Below, piece after piece: positions 50,301 to 62,300 of a DNA stretch of 64,000 nucleotides (within the stretch, counting starts at the first letter, position 1; every line of letters begins with the position of its first letter). A program made the translations under genes and the position numbers. The notes beneath the pieces were generated by a model. The model saw only the letters and a list, made by a program, of their open reading frames with translations. It made no database searches and was not told the origin of the DNA. Origin of the DNA: Phytoseiulus persimilis (taxonomy: Eukaryota > Arthropoda > Arachnida > Mesostigmata > Phytoseiidae); NCBI GenBank assembly GCA_037576195.1, contig CM075103.1, positions 8,122,001 to 8,186,000 of the forward strand. Direction: 5' to 3'.

Positions 50301-51901
50301 AGGTGTCCCCTGTGAAGAGCCCAATTAAAACTAGGCTTAGCCGTGACGAACTATGAGTGAGTCATCGAAAGTAACATTGCTGCTCCCAGAAGTGATCAAA
50401 GCTCACCACGACGCGTTTTGCTCATCACAACACTGTTCTTCTGCCGTCAGAACAGAATCCTGTTGCGGTCCATCGTGTCAGGGCTGCTTGATTGCATACT
50501 GACGGGCATTTCATTCAGTCCTGGATTCGACTGTTGTGCCAGTGGCACTTGGTTGATTCATCGCTGACCTTTTCTGTACGAAATACTGGAAGTGAAATCT
50601 CACGCGAACGATCGCTGTGTCGGATACAGTATCGGCGAATCGAATAATGTCATTCACGCCGTCGCTTCCAAACCCTATGCCTCGTACGGATCGTCAGCCG
50701 TCGGCATCGTCTCGGATGAAAAACTGCAGCACGACCGCTTCGGCGACGTTTTCCGCTTTCGGTTGCCTGGAGACTGGGGACACGTTGTGTGTTAAGGCAT
50801 TCATCGTTTCCGAAAGACTTGATTCCTCGTCTCAAGCGAGCCCTACGGCGCACGATGCCTTACCCGATCGCCGTCTGCGGAAAAGTCGCTTATGATAAGA
50901 CCACATCATTCGAGATAAACAAGGAAAACCCGACGTCTCCAGAATTCGACCTCGACTCTCTGGGAGAATGCTCTATCGCAATCTGAGATCTGGAGCCAGT
51001 GCTCTGCGTTTGGAGCGGAACCGAGTGGGAATATGAAGATGACTTAGAAATCGAGGGTAAAAGAGAAGAAAACAAGGTCGGAGACGAGCTGACGTTACGC
51101 ACTTCAAATCAGTAGAACCTATGAGAGGTGTGCGAGTGCGGATGTTTCGTTCGTTCCAGCGTTCAGTTGTATTTTTGGCTATTCTGGCGCCCGCTTCGCC
51201 GAGGGAATCCCGCACGACCGGTAAAGAGTTAAGCCCGACGACGGGGGCGGCTATGGGCCGTCAGAAAACGAACGAAAACGTTCCGATCCGGCGAAGGGAG
51301 GCTGACTTCACCGGTTCGGAAACTACGCTGACGCGCGGATGTCGCGGGACGCCAGGAGAGCGCGTCGAGCGGAATTCGTCATACCGTAGACAGCTAGCTC
51401 CATGTTCTGGAGTGAAAGATTTGTTCGCGCTGTGAGCGGTCCCTCACCACGGTGCTGCCGCTTGATTTGTGGTTGAGCTGGATCTTTGCTCGGTTCACTC
51501 AGCTCCATACTCAGCCCTTACTCCGCTAACGGGCAAACCCTGCGCGAGCAGCTTTCCTCTGATCGGCCGGAGAAGTGACGAAAGCCGGATGGCAAGCCGA
51601 GGAGTCGTTCGTTCATTTGAGAGACCGGCTCGAAGCTGACGGCACGCGGACTGACCGAGACCGACGGCTGAACTGGACTCTCACACGAGCGGGACTTTGC
51701 CGGGGACAAGTGCTGTTGATAAGTGGATTCTGTTACCTCTGTGACGGTCTGCCTTTCGGAAACCATCGAGCGTTATTGGCAGACGGCGGGCGAGTCGAAG
51801 AAGAACTCGTGTGACCAACCGTGCGTTTCTTCTATCAGATGTCATAGTCGCCGTGGTCGGTGTCAATAGTTTCAAGTGCGGCTGCGGATTCGACTTCGAC
51901 C
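47364..51901. other. divergent intergenic region between PCF11 and DPP3
   Basis: No recognised gene is seen in 4.5 kb. Open runs at 47807-48196, 49040-49270 (ending at a GTGAGT donor-like site near 49212) and 50592-50795 are coding-like in composition but carry no family motif and no joinable exons. The region presumably contains the promoters of both flanking genes. Confidence 0.45.
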
Positions 51902-54900
51902 ATGACGCTGTGCAATGCACCCTCCAAACTATACAGGCCCTGCCCCCTGATAGTGATCATGATCCTGATCGTGATTGTGGTGTTATTGGTGAAGCCCGGC
52001 ACGGGTGAGTTTTTGATGCGTTCCCCCGTAGGGCGCGCCGGTCCGCTTTTTGAGGCCTCGCGGCAAATTGCTGTCAGAAGGGATTCCGATAAGAGGGAAT
52101 TGCAGAGGACTCCACCCCAGGCCTCGACCCGTACTGGCGAGCTCAGGAATACACACAGCTTTCTGTGGGGGATGCTTTCGACAAGCTCAGCGCAGGGCGC
52201 AAATCGCTCACGTACCACCTCAACAAGTGAGTTTGTCACCTCGTTCGCACTCGGAGAGAGATGAACAGCCCAGTTGACAGTCGAATACTTCGAGTGGGAA
52301 ATGATTGAAACGAGCTCGTCGTGACCGGAGAGAAACAACCCTCGCTGTCGATGAATGTAGCGGCGATTTCAGACACAGATTTGGTGGTGGTTCCGGATGA
52401 TGAGCTCTTGACGTTTTTCAGAGCAGCGTGGTTCGGGTCGTTCATATCAGCTGCGCAAACGTCGCCAGAATCTCCGTGTCTGATGCTCATCGTCCTGAAA
52501 GCGCTCCAAATGGGACTTGACGAGACAATGACGAAAGCCGGGTTTTCTGACGGAGAGAAACAGCGATTCCAGCGATATTCCTGCGGCATACTCGCGAACC
52601 AGGGAAACTACAGGTGATGAACACTCGGTCCAGGGCTCGAATGCTGGATGACACGATGGTTCTTGACGTAACACTCCCTTTCCGGAGCGACTTTCGATTT
52701 TGGGGAAGGTCTCACCTCGTTTTCCATTCTCGGAACGCCGCTCGCACCTCGCCAAGATTCACTAGTCGGCACAGCCCGCATTCGGTGCCGGATTCAGTAA
52801 TCGATGGTCATTCTCAGACCATAATCAACTTCTGTCTCATGAGCAATTACTCGTCGATGCATCATTGTACACAAAGCCTGACAACACATTCGCTGACGAA
52901 CGATTCCACCGCCTCCGAATACCGAAACAGCACCATTCTCCCTGACTACTCAGGGACGCCGGCTAAGGACTAAACTTTAAGTACGATTCCAACAGAGGGG
53001 ACGATAGTTTCAAGTTCGTACCAGAAGACATAGACGCTTCGAAAATGGAGGCCCTCTTCAATGATGTATGGCCCTTGGTACCCAAACAGCTCTCAAAGAG
53101 TGTCCTCTCCTTGACTCCATCCGTTCTCGGTTTCCCACCCGAAGGTCAGACTCAATACTGGAGGGGAATGAACGCGGCCGAGGCGGAGTCGGTAGTGAGA
53201 TTCATGCAGACCAAGGTAAACATTTTTAACAAAGATCCAGAGGTTCCGCATTCATGCCAAGACCTTCGATTTTTTGGTAGAAAACCTCGCTCTATGGTAG
53301 CGTTGACAAGCTGATGTCTTTCGCATTCTGAGTTGACTCGCGAAACATGTCGTCGATGACCCTTGTTTAGGAGCAGTCTGGGATTATCCTGGACAAAGTC
53401 ATTCTCTCCCGGGGGGTGGGAAAATTCTTCGATGAGATGTTCGTCCAATATCGGGGAAACGCTGGTTCAAAGTCGAAATCAAACCCAGTCGTATCGCCTG
53501 TAATCGTCGCCGTTTGGAATCTCTTCGCGGAGAGCTTGGATGTATGTTTGCGCATCCTGACCACGTCTCTCGAACGGGATCAAATAGCTCTCCTCGTAAC
53601 TTCTGAAAAGATGCAGCATCTCCAACGCGGGAGGGGTAGGGCTGAGACTCCTCTCGGTCGGATTGGGTCGCTGGGTGGGTGAACAAACTGCCAGGAACCG
53701 AAATACGCCCGAAAACACGGCTACGGCTCGAAGAGACCGGAATGAAGGAAACCCGAGCGTCAGCAGCGGATAGCGGCATGGGCACTCATGACATAATTAT
53801 TGACCTCGAGCCTGGCCCCAGCTGTCGGTCTCGGAGGCTACCACTGACTATCCAGTGATGTATGAGTATGCCAACTCACGACGTCACGAGTCGGAGTTCT
53901 TGAGCTAGGAGCTGATTGTCGGAAGCGTTTCCGTCGCTACACCATCATTCTCAAGGGTTGTGATCGATCTCTTGGGGTTCCAAACGAACCATCGATTCCT
54001 GCTGCTGATTCCATCGAGTTGCCGTTTCTCGTGATGTGAACGATGACCAACCCTTGATTTGCATCCTGTCACCACTTTCATCATTTGGCCGAAACTGTTC
54101 CGGGAGCATTCCAAACTTGCTGCCTTTGAGTTCTGTTCTTTGGCTCATCACCGAATATATGAAGATACCACTACTATCTTCATATTTTCGGTGCGCTCTC
54201 TCCACGTGATTCAGGGAACATTCAAGCGATTGACAACTTGAGGCTCTGGTGGGCTATGGCAGAGCGGAGCGAACTTCGGACGGGTCTCCATGCAGAGGGT
54301 GCGGAATCGTATGCGTATACATGAGCGTACGCAATTCGAGCAGCTAGCTGACAGGCTCAACGCTCGTTCTTGTTTCTGCAGGGCATAATGATCGGCAATC
54401 AATTCGCTGTTTTGAGAAGCAATGCGAGTGGTCGGTTCGTGGATCTGCGTTTCGGCTCGAAGCTGAAAACGGCGGATTCTTGGAAATGGAAAGATTATGT
54501 CGGAGGCCGGCGTTGGGAAGGATTCACCAAGGTCAGTCTTTCTCGCGGAGCGTTCAGCGGCGTCCTGAGTGAGTAACTGGGAAGTCTTTGCGGATCGATA
54601 TCGAATTTCAGAGTGAGATTTCAAGTGGATTGAGTGAGGAATTCTGTTGAAAATTCATAGCGCTGATAATCAGGGAACTAGAGCAGTCGGTCCCGCACGC
54701 GGAGGATGCGCACATGGCGAAGTACCTGCAGCTCTTCACTGAGTCTCTGACAAGCGGAGATCTCAGACGTCATGTCGAGGCTGGCAAGGAATGGGTCAGA
54801 GCTCTGAATCAGCAAGTCGATACGTAGGTAGACATTCCGACTTTAGTTTTTAATTCGCACACAATTTCCATCTGGCGGAATGTCTCTGATGAAGGGACAC

Positions 54901-56943
54901 TCCCGTTTCGGAATCAAGATCGGACCCGTGTATTACAATGTTTACGATGTTCAAATCATTGAGCAGACCGGGCGCTTTCACGTTGAGCTTTGGTACTGAA
55001 CGCCTCCTCTCGGATTGTTAGGTACATGGGATTCCAGGAGAACTATCGAGATCCGAAAAATCTCGAATTGGAGTACTGCAGCTTCGTCGGAGTAGAAGAT
55101 AGCGCTCATTCAAAGGCGTTCCGAGCGCTATTGGAAAGGAGCGCTGAACTGACCTCGAGGTTACCGTGGAGCAAGGAATTCGAGCCTGAATCAAAGGATC
55201 AGCTCGACTCCAAATCGTTCTCATCGTTGCTTGTGACGTCGTTCGTCGCGAACGTACCTCCCAGAGGAGTCAACCTCCCTGATTGTAAGAAGCTATCGAA
55301 CGTTTCACGCTGATCCAGTTTTTTAGGAATCCAGTAGGAAGTGAACCAAAATTAAAATCAAATCTGGGAAAATCTTACCTGAGCTCTTCACCAGATGAAG
55401 AAGTGAAACTCGTCGGGCAGAAGAACTTCAACATCGCCAATGTCGTGGCAGGAAAAGCGAAGTTCCTTGTGGTGGCCTTCCTTAACGAAGAAGACAGCGA
55501 GCTCTTACGGAGACTCTACGTCAAAGCTTTCACGATCAAGTTGGGGATCCATGAGTTATTGGGCCATGGGTCCGGCTTGTTGCTGCGGAAGGATGAGACT
55601 GGGAGGCCGAATTTCAACGAGAGTCTGCTGGATCCTACCACGAATTCTAAGGTACGATTAAAACGCGATTCCTCCCTCGTCCGGTTGATCAGGCCCTGAG
55701 CTCGAACTTCGCTCCGCATTCGTCGGCGCCAGAAGCCGGAGATCGATTCATGCGTATCAATTTCTAATTTCAGATCGGTCATTGGTACACTCCTGGCAAA
55801 ACCTTCGCGTCGGTGTTCGGAGACATCGCATCGGCTTTCGAGGAGACTCGCGCGAACAGCATCGCACTCTTTCTCGCTTGCGACCCGGAGGTTTTGGCGT
55901 TAGTGAACTTCCGTTCCTTGCTCTGCATCAAAGCTCCCGGAGAACTTAGGTCCCACGGCGAGATATTGATAAACTGTGACTCCTTCGCAGTATCTTCGGT
56001 CACGAAGAACAGGCAGCACGTGATGTCTGCCTAGCTGTGTACGTGAACCAAGTCTTCACCGGGGTAACGGCTTTGGCATACTACGATGCAAAAGCTGGCT
56101 GGCTCTCTGCGCATTCCCAGTCGGAGTTCGTAATTCTGAGAGCCCTTATGGAAGCACTGCCGGAATTCGTCAAAATTGAAGTGATAGGCAAGGAAGACCT
56201 CAGAATCACAATAAACAAGTAAGCGAAGTGTGAGCTCGAGTCGAATGACTGAGAATAGAACGCGCGGAAAGGAAGCTGAGGAGGAGCGGGAACGAGTTGA
56301 AGAAAACTCCGGGCATCAGATTCCCTCGTAGGCCAAATTAGAAGGAACAAAAGACGGAGAGATGTCTGCCAGGGATGAGAGAATGAGAAGTATTTCTCGT
56401 TGAGGAGCAGCACTCAGAAGCGGAACTGCGAGTTCCTTTTCTCTTGTAACGGTGTCTCTGTATTCCATGATGAAGGTCTCTGATACCTGATGCCACGATG
56501 GACGCGTTCAAGTACTTCGTTCAGAAAATCCAAATTTACCGCCTCACGGCGAACATTCAAGCGGCCAGCGAGCTCTTTACGATGTATTCAAAGGTTGATG
56601 GGAACTGGAATGCATTGCGTGAAATCGTTGTGACGAAGAAAGCCGGCCTGATAGAGCCTTCGTTCGTCCAAGGAAACATTAAAGCTCGAGGTACGTTGCT
56701 GTAGAAGATTCGCTGAGATACACTTCACATGAACCGCTTGATTTCGGCGATAAACTCTTCTTTACTATCATCACTTCCAGTAACCTAATTGAGCTTCAAT
56801 AAATTCCAGGGACTGAATACGAGTGGGTTGATTACGATCCTTCGTGCGAAGGACTTCTGGGTTCGTGGACGGATCGGTTCAACTCGGATGAAGTTCAAGC
56901 AATCCAAAGAGCGATTGAAGACTACGTGGAGGACGACGGGTAG
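51902..56943 (+). CDS. DPP3: dipeptidyl peptidase III (M49 metallopeptidase) with N-terminal membrane anchor
   Basis: Twelve exons close in phase to 735 residues: 51902-52004, 52106-52226, 52422-52613, 52996-53215, 54382-54568, 54661-54823, 55022-55284, 55395-55651, 55774-55898, 55991-56218, 56476-56690, 56810-56943. DPP3 removes dipeptides from the N-terminus of short peptides. The M49 zinc motif HELLGH is at about 469-474, and the third ligand region reads EETRANS (Glu near 526), where most homologues have EECRAES. Other family blocks are YMGFQENYRDP, PPRGVNLPDYEE, IFGHEEQAARDV and SEFVILRALMEALPEF. Exon 1 is unusual: residues 14-31 (CPLIVIMILIVIVVLLVK) form a hydrophobic anchor or signal, whereas typical DPP3 is soluble and cytosolic. 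An AATAAA at 57403-57408 probably ends the transcript. Family membership is certain; exon 1 is the least certain part. Confidence 0.92.
53216..54381 (+). other. DPP3 intron 4 (1.17 kb)
   Basis: The intron runs from GTAAAC to TTTCTGCAG. It contains an open run from an acceptor-like site at 53370 (EQSGIILDKVILSRG...) that was excluded, because joining exon 4 (ending FMQTK) directly to GIMIGNQFAV restores the spacing of other DPP3 proteins. Confidence 0.7.
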
Positions 56944-57402
56944 AGCCACACATCACATCTCAGGTATCCTCGATTTGATGGGGTTACCAACTCAAGAACA
57001 TGTATCTCAAGAGCCACACAGTTTGCGACCAAATTCAATGTTCATCGAAAGAAGCAGTTCCATCGTGTGGGATACAGGCATGCCAGAGTCTGCTGTGGAG
57101 TTGTGCGTAAGAGTTGAGTCGGACGCAGATGATCTCACAAGGGGAGCCATCCCACATGACACGTTTCATTTTGGAACATCTTTGGTTATATTCCGTACTG
57201 GATTCCCCGTCCCGTAAGAAAAAAAAAACTGACAGTCAGTCGAGCTGAGATAGAGGCTCAAAAGAGTACAAGGTGGCGATTTCCTGCTGGAACGAGCCAG
57301 ATCGGGATGCCATCCCCCCAGCCGCGAGACAATTTGTGCTTGCAGGCGGTATGAGAACTATTGGAATATCCCTGAACTTGTGATTGAGAGTTTCAATCTG
57401 TG

Positions 57403-57408
57403 AATAAA
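57403..57408 (+). other. poly(A) signal candidate for DPP3
   Basis: AATAAA in the context TGTGAATAAATGC, 460 bases past the DPP3 stop codon on the same strand, with no other AATAAA nearer. Confidence 0.55.
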
Positions 57409-57878
57409 TGCGCTTCCGAACGCAAAATTACTGAATTTATCCAGCTCATTTTCGATGATGGAGAGAACAAGTTGGATTCTCTGGTTGACCGTATAGACCT
57501 AATAACTGTGCAGCCAGTGGACATTCTCTGAACTTGCGCTTATGAAGAACCATTTTTTTTTGCGGTGATTGCGACTTCTGACATTATCAAGATCAAATCG
57601 AAGTGAATTCCGCACTTCAAATTATCACTCAAAACTTAATCTCCCATAGAGATTCTATCAGCTATCAACAACAGTCCGGTCCTGAAAGGCTTCTGTCTCT
57701 CGGAAGAAGGGCCCATTGTACGCTCGGATTCAGGGTGATCAATAGTGACTGTTGATCTGACTGGAGAAGTGAGAAAAAATCTTGGCACATATGCAGCAAA
57801 AAAAAGACGGAATTATGCATTTGTGATTCATACAAGGGGATCATGTTCCCGTTCATGACAATAGACAACGAGAACTTC

Positions 57879-58847
57879 TTAAAGATATTGGGACGTGAAG
57901 TCTGTCTCCGATCGCTTATAATTCGGAATTAGAAGTTTCGTCTCTGCGTCAACTGAATTTATCGACCCGGACATCAACGAGCTCGGACGGACTGGGAACG
58001 GTCGTCCACCTCCTCGGACGGAATCCCGCGGCGTATGTCCGTTCAACAACTTTGAGAAAGGACCAGTTCGCATTTCCTCCGCAACAGCGCCCAGGGTTTT
58101 CTGAAGTTCGAGAAGCTGGATACACTGGTGCTCTCCAAAAGGGAGGCACCTTCTTCTCAAGGGTTCCGGGCCAACCACCGGAGTGAGCTTTGATTGACCC
58201 AGGATTCTCCTCCAGGGAGAGTTTTTCCGGGAGTTCCTTAACGGCATGGATGCTGATTGCTTCGTCCGGGTCAAGAACATAAACAACAGACGAGAACGCG
58301 ACGTAATTACTGTCATACATGGATCGCCGCATTTATCCACGTGACCCAACTCATGAGAACCAGCTGATAAGGCAGTGCTGTTCCTGGCGAGACCCCTCGA
58401 AAGAGTTCGACTCAGCCGTTCATTTGAGGAAAATCTTTCACTCGTTGGCGACCCTAAATGGGGAACATGTTGCGAACTTCCTCCGCCGTACGATGCACCG
58501 CATAAGAGGTACACGCAACGTGGAGCATTTCGGCGAAAAACTTTTAGGAAATAGCCGGCTTCTCTCGCGTAGGTGGCGCCGTCTGTGATTAGTAGAATTA
58601 CTCCATTCAACTGAATCCCGCTGAGTTCATGAAGACTTGCGCGAACGTATTGCCGTGAGTCTTTCCCATGAAATTTCCGGGACTCTATCGTTTCATTCTT
58701 GAGCGATAAATCTAGACACCCGACCCGATCCTTCTCCGAGCTGTCAGAGAAATCAACAGAACATTTGGCGATTTCCGTAGACTCGAGTGGAGCACTTATT
58801 GCTAAAAACCAATAATATTCGAGGATCACACTCGAAGTTTCGTTCAA
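57879..58847 (-). CDS. hypothetical 322-residue ORF, unidentified
   Basis: This is the longest unexplained ORF between DPP3 and MINDY-4. It begins in a hydrophobic stretch (SSVILEYYWFLAISAPL). Midway it has LNGVILLITDGATY, which resembles the core strand of a von Willebrand A domain. Further on it has SHELGHVDKCGD, which resembles an HExxH metallopeptidase site but lacks the Gly and third His of metzincins. The second half overlaps another open minus-strand frame (58332-57949), so the true frame there is doubtful and an undetected splice or frameshift is possible. An adjacent open run (59086-58844) could be an upstream exon. The two motif resemblances point to different families, so I assign none. 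It may be a decayed gene. Confidence 0.35.
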   Translation of the reverse strand: MNETSSVILEYYWFLAISAPLESTEIAKCSVDFSDSSEKDRVGCLDLSLKNETIESRKFHGKDSRQYVRASLHELSGIQLNGVILLITDGATYAREAGYFLKVFRRNAPRCVYLLCGASYGGGSSQHVPHLGSPTSERFSSNERLSRTLSRGLARNSTALSAGSHELGHVDKCGDPCMTVITSRSRLLFMFLTRTKQSASMPLRNSRKNSPWRRILGQSKLTPVVGPEPLRRRCLPFGEHQCIQLLELQKTLGAVAEEMRTGPFSKLLNGHTPRDSVRGGGRPFPVRPSSLMSGSINSVDAETKLLIPNYKRSETDFTSQYL

Positions 58848-59260
58848 GAATGTCGGTGCCTACGATCAGAACTGCAAGTACTGATCTCGGGATCACTCAA
58901 ACGCTCTATGGTGAGTACAATACACCTGGTGAGGACAGCTTCACCGGAAGAGGCTGGAAGAATTACTGGTTTCACATATAGAACCAAGAAAGGCGCGATC
59001 GAGATGACTTCCAGGAATGAGTTCCAGGAGCATGGCTTCCGAACATGAGTTGAAAATACTGGAGTTCCCACTATCGCTTTCATCAAGATTCTGATGAAGT
59101 CAGGATCACAATCAGCTCTTGGCCGTTCATCTGAGTCTCATGCCGAAACCTCTCGACATTATCCGACACTCCGATAGCAAAAATTGAAAAACGGTTTGCA
59201 CTCAAAATGAACAAGGATTGTATTGAAGACGCAATCATAGTGAACGCATGACATTCAATG

Positions 59261-59266
59261 TTTAAT
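59261..59266 (-). other. poly(A) signal candidate (ATTAAA) for the MINDY-4-like gene
   Basis: TTTAAT on the plus strand reads ATTAAA on the minus strand, about 35 bases past the stop codon at 59301. Confidence 0.5.
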
Positions 59267-59300
59267 GAAAATACCACAGCGATGTTTCAGTGCATAGCAC

Positions 59301-62300
59301 TCATGTAGAGCAATCTTCAACGGATGCGTTTTTCCATTTTGTTCTTATGCAGCACTCGATGGGGTTCCGAGCCATGTCTTCGTCGGACCTCTGACGAAGA
59401 CGGCTGGGATCTGTCGAAGAACTGTTTTTTGACCCGGGAGAGAGCTGCACCATGTCAGGCAGCGAGTGGAAAATCAACAGGGAATGGACGAAGGTTTTTG
59501 AGATATGGAACAGGGCTCGATAGAACCATGCTGGCCATCACTTACCGACTCTCCTCACTGTACTCGTATCTTGAATCGCCATACCGTCGTACACAAAGAG
59601 GGAGAAAGCTCTCGCTGTGGTCAGGACAGAGCTCGTCGTCGCGAAGAGCACAAAATAATGGTTCTCGGCTAACACGACCCAGATTGGGAACTTTGGCGAC
59701 TTGAGGTATGACCCTACCTGCGGAATAATGGAAGGTTTGATAGAATCAAACCGTGGACTCACGATGTAACTCTGATCCCTGATTTCGAGCCCTCGCGCAG
59801 CAACAATCGGTCGTCTCAAATCTTGAGGCACTGTTCCGGATCAGTAACGAGAGACTTGGAGGCCGAAAGGACACGAACCGTCAGGTGCTTACCTCAATAT
59901 TGCCCGATATTTCCATTGGTGAGAGAAGGCCGCAGTGACTCTGCTCTGGGACGCCTTTCAGATGAGTGCCACCGATGTCCTTCTCTCCATCAAACAAATT
60001 GCTAACCGCGCGACCAAACAGCATCAGGTTCACAATTTCCTGGAAGCAGATTCCTTAAGGGGATTTCTGTGTTTGATCTTGCCTGCTCCACTCGTCGCTC
60101 TCCGGCCCCTCGACCCACAGCTGACTGGATCATTGAATATCTATTGGAATTGGAGAAATATGACATACGACATTGACATGGTGGTTTCGACGACCGCCGG
60201 GCGAGACACAAACCTGAGATGTATGGTTATGTCTTCCTATGAGTGTATGATCGGGTCGATCCATGTCTTTACGCACTGTCTCTGTGCCTCTCGAGAGCAC
60301 AACAGAGATGAGGAGCTGAGCGACTCCCTCCCTAAAGATTTCCAGCTGATGTTGCGCCAGAAACTCTGCAGAATGGAAACTGATCAATTTATCACGTGGA
60401 ACGTTCCCCGTCCCTTTATGGCCGGAGGCCCCAAATCCGATGACAGACAATGTGGGACCGTTTGTGGAGCCATTCGGCTCTCTTTCGATCTGCGATGGCT
60501 CATGAAATCTATATTCTGTTGCGGCGGTTGGCAGAGTCGGGCTCAGATTCTCGTGGACCCTACAAGAGACACATGTCAACTGGGCCGCTCGTTAAGCCCA
60601 GTAATTCGCTCCCAGTTTCGGATTCTCGGAACCGAACCACTCGGTGCAAACATCATGAGAGGAGGAGGTGCGGTTTCAGATCCGCCGTGTACTATATGTT
60701 GTTCACACTGAATAGAAAACCTTTCAACCTCATCCGTTACTCCATTCCTTCTCAGGAAGATCCCACAGTCGAGATTCTCCGAGCTCAACGTCCGGTGGGT
60801 TTCACGACGATCACAAAATATGGCATCGGCAGAGCTACATTCAGTGGCGTACCCAACTTTCTTTTTTTTGGGGAGGGGGGTGGGGGGCACTCGTCGCGAG
60901 TTTTCGATGACGCAATCAACATGGTTTTCAAACCTGCGGAGATTTTCCTGATAACACAAAATCTTTGTGGAACAATTTCGTCCATCGAAGTGGTATTAAA
61001 TCCACCCTTCCCAATACTATCGAAAAGTTCCAGGTGGGGCTATGGCTACCTTGCCCCCACCCCCTGAGTACGCCACTGGCTACATTCCATGCCGTCGGGA
61101 TCTTCTGTCATTCTTCCCTTCTCCCCAAGCTGCTTTCGAATCATGCATCGACATGCAATATGCTAGACGACTTCGGAATGCCCACCCGAAAGCTGATCTG
61201 AGTCCGGCAGGTTATAAATCGTGAGAGCGGTGAAAGCCGTCCGCTGTTTTGAGGCGATTCGACCGAGTACATATTTGTATGGACCGACCGCGTTCGTCCG
61301 AGTGACGATTTCATGAATTGCCGCGAGTAACGCGCTACGTCGCTGCTGATCCGATGGCTTCAGTTTTCTCGCGGCATCTCCCACTCTGTTGAAGCAGCGA
61401 GGAACCGTTAGAAACCTCGCTCGTTTGCTATCGCGCCTCTCTACTCGTGCGCATGGAGCGGGAGTGCGATTCCAGCTGTCATGCGTTCGTTCGGCTAAGC
61501 GGCTCTCGACGATGAGTTCGGAGTGCAAATCGGAATTTCGCGTACTCGAGCTGACCCTGCGGCCAGAGCAGGTTCTTCAAGAGATAGGCTTGGGTAACGG
61601 CCAGAACTCCGCAGGGGCCGCCTTTCAGCTGCTTCAATCCGTAGGCGACATCACTATCTTCTCGGGAAAACTCGAAGCTCTGCTGAAGCCACTCATCGCC
61701 GAAACATCTGGTCGAGTTACCGAAGAGCAGAACTTGTAGTTGCTGAAATGACGGTGAATTAGCTCCGTGAATATTCGCCTCTATCCTAACAGCGGGAAGC
61801 TCGAGCAAGAACGCGGGAGGGATTCGGGAACCCCGACGATCGGAGCGAGGCACCAGCTTTACGAACTTCGTTTTCGCTGACAGTGATTTTCCGCTGAGCG
61901 AAGACCTTGTTCCCGGATCGATTCCCGACACCGTGGTCGTCGTGCTGCATGCTCAGATCTTCGAATGAGATGTCTTCGTTCCTCAGCTCCGGTTTACGCA
62001 GTCGCGCAGTGGGGATCACGGGGGATGGGACGCACATCTGAAGTGCGATCAAGTTTCCCTCTATTGGAACTCCGTTGACGAGGAATCGTCCGTGGGAAAT
62101 ACGTTCCGCGGAGTTTCTGACTCTATCGAGGAAAAACCTCACTTCGCCGTTACCTGGGCCGACTTCTTCTTGATGATATCGTCAGCTCGCTCGAGCAAAG
62201 CCGTCGCCGAGCTCGCCTGTCCGAGCCTGTCGAAACCACTCGAAAGACGGGCCGGACTCATTGGTTTCAGCGGTGCGATTGGGCTATCCGCAGAGGGATA

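Noticed and set aside
53371-53690. Extra DPP3 exon starting EQSGIILDKVILSRG
   Set aside because: It has a good-looking acceptor and phase, but skipping it gives exact length agreement with other DPP3 proteins between FMQTK and NQFAVLR; including it adds unmatched sequence.
54532-54568. Earlier DPP3 donor at TTCACCAAG/GTCAGT (54531)
   Set aside because: It leaves phase 0, which puts a stop at the next exon; the donor CCTGA/GTGAGTAA at 54568 restores the frame and the family alignment.
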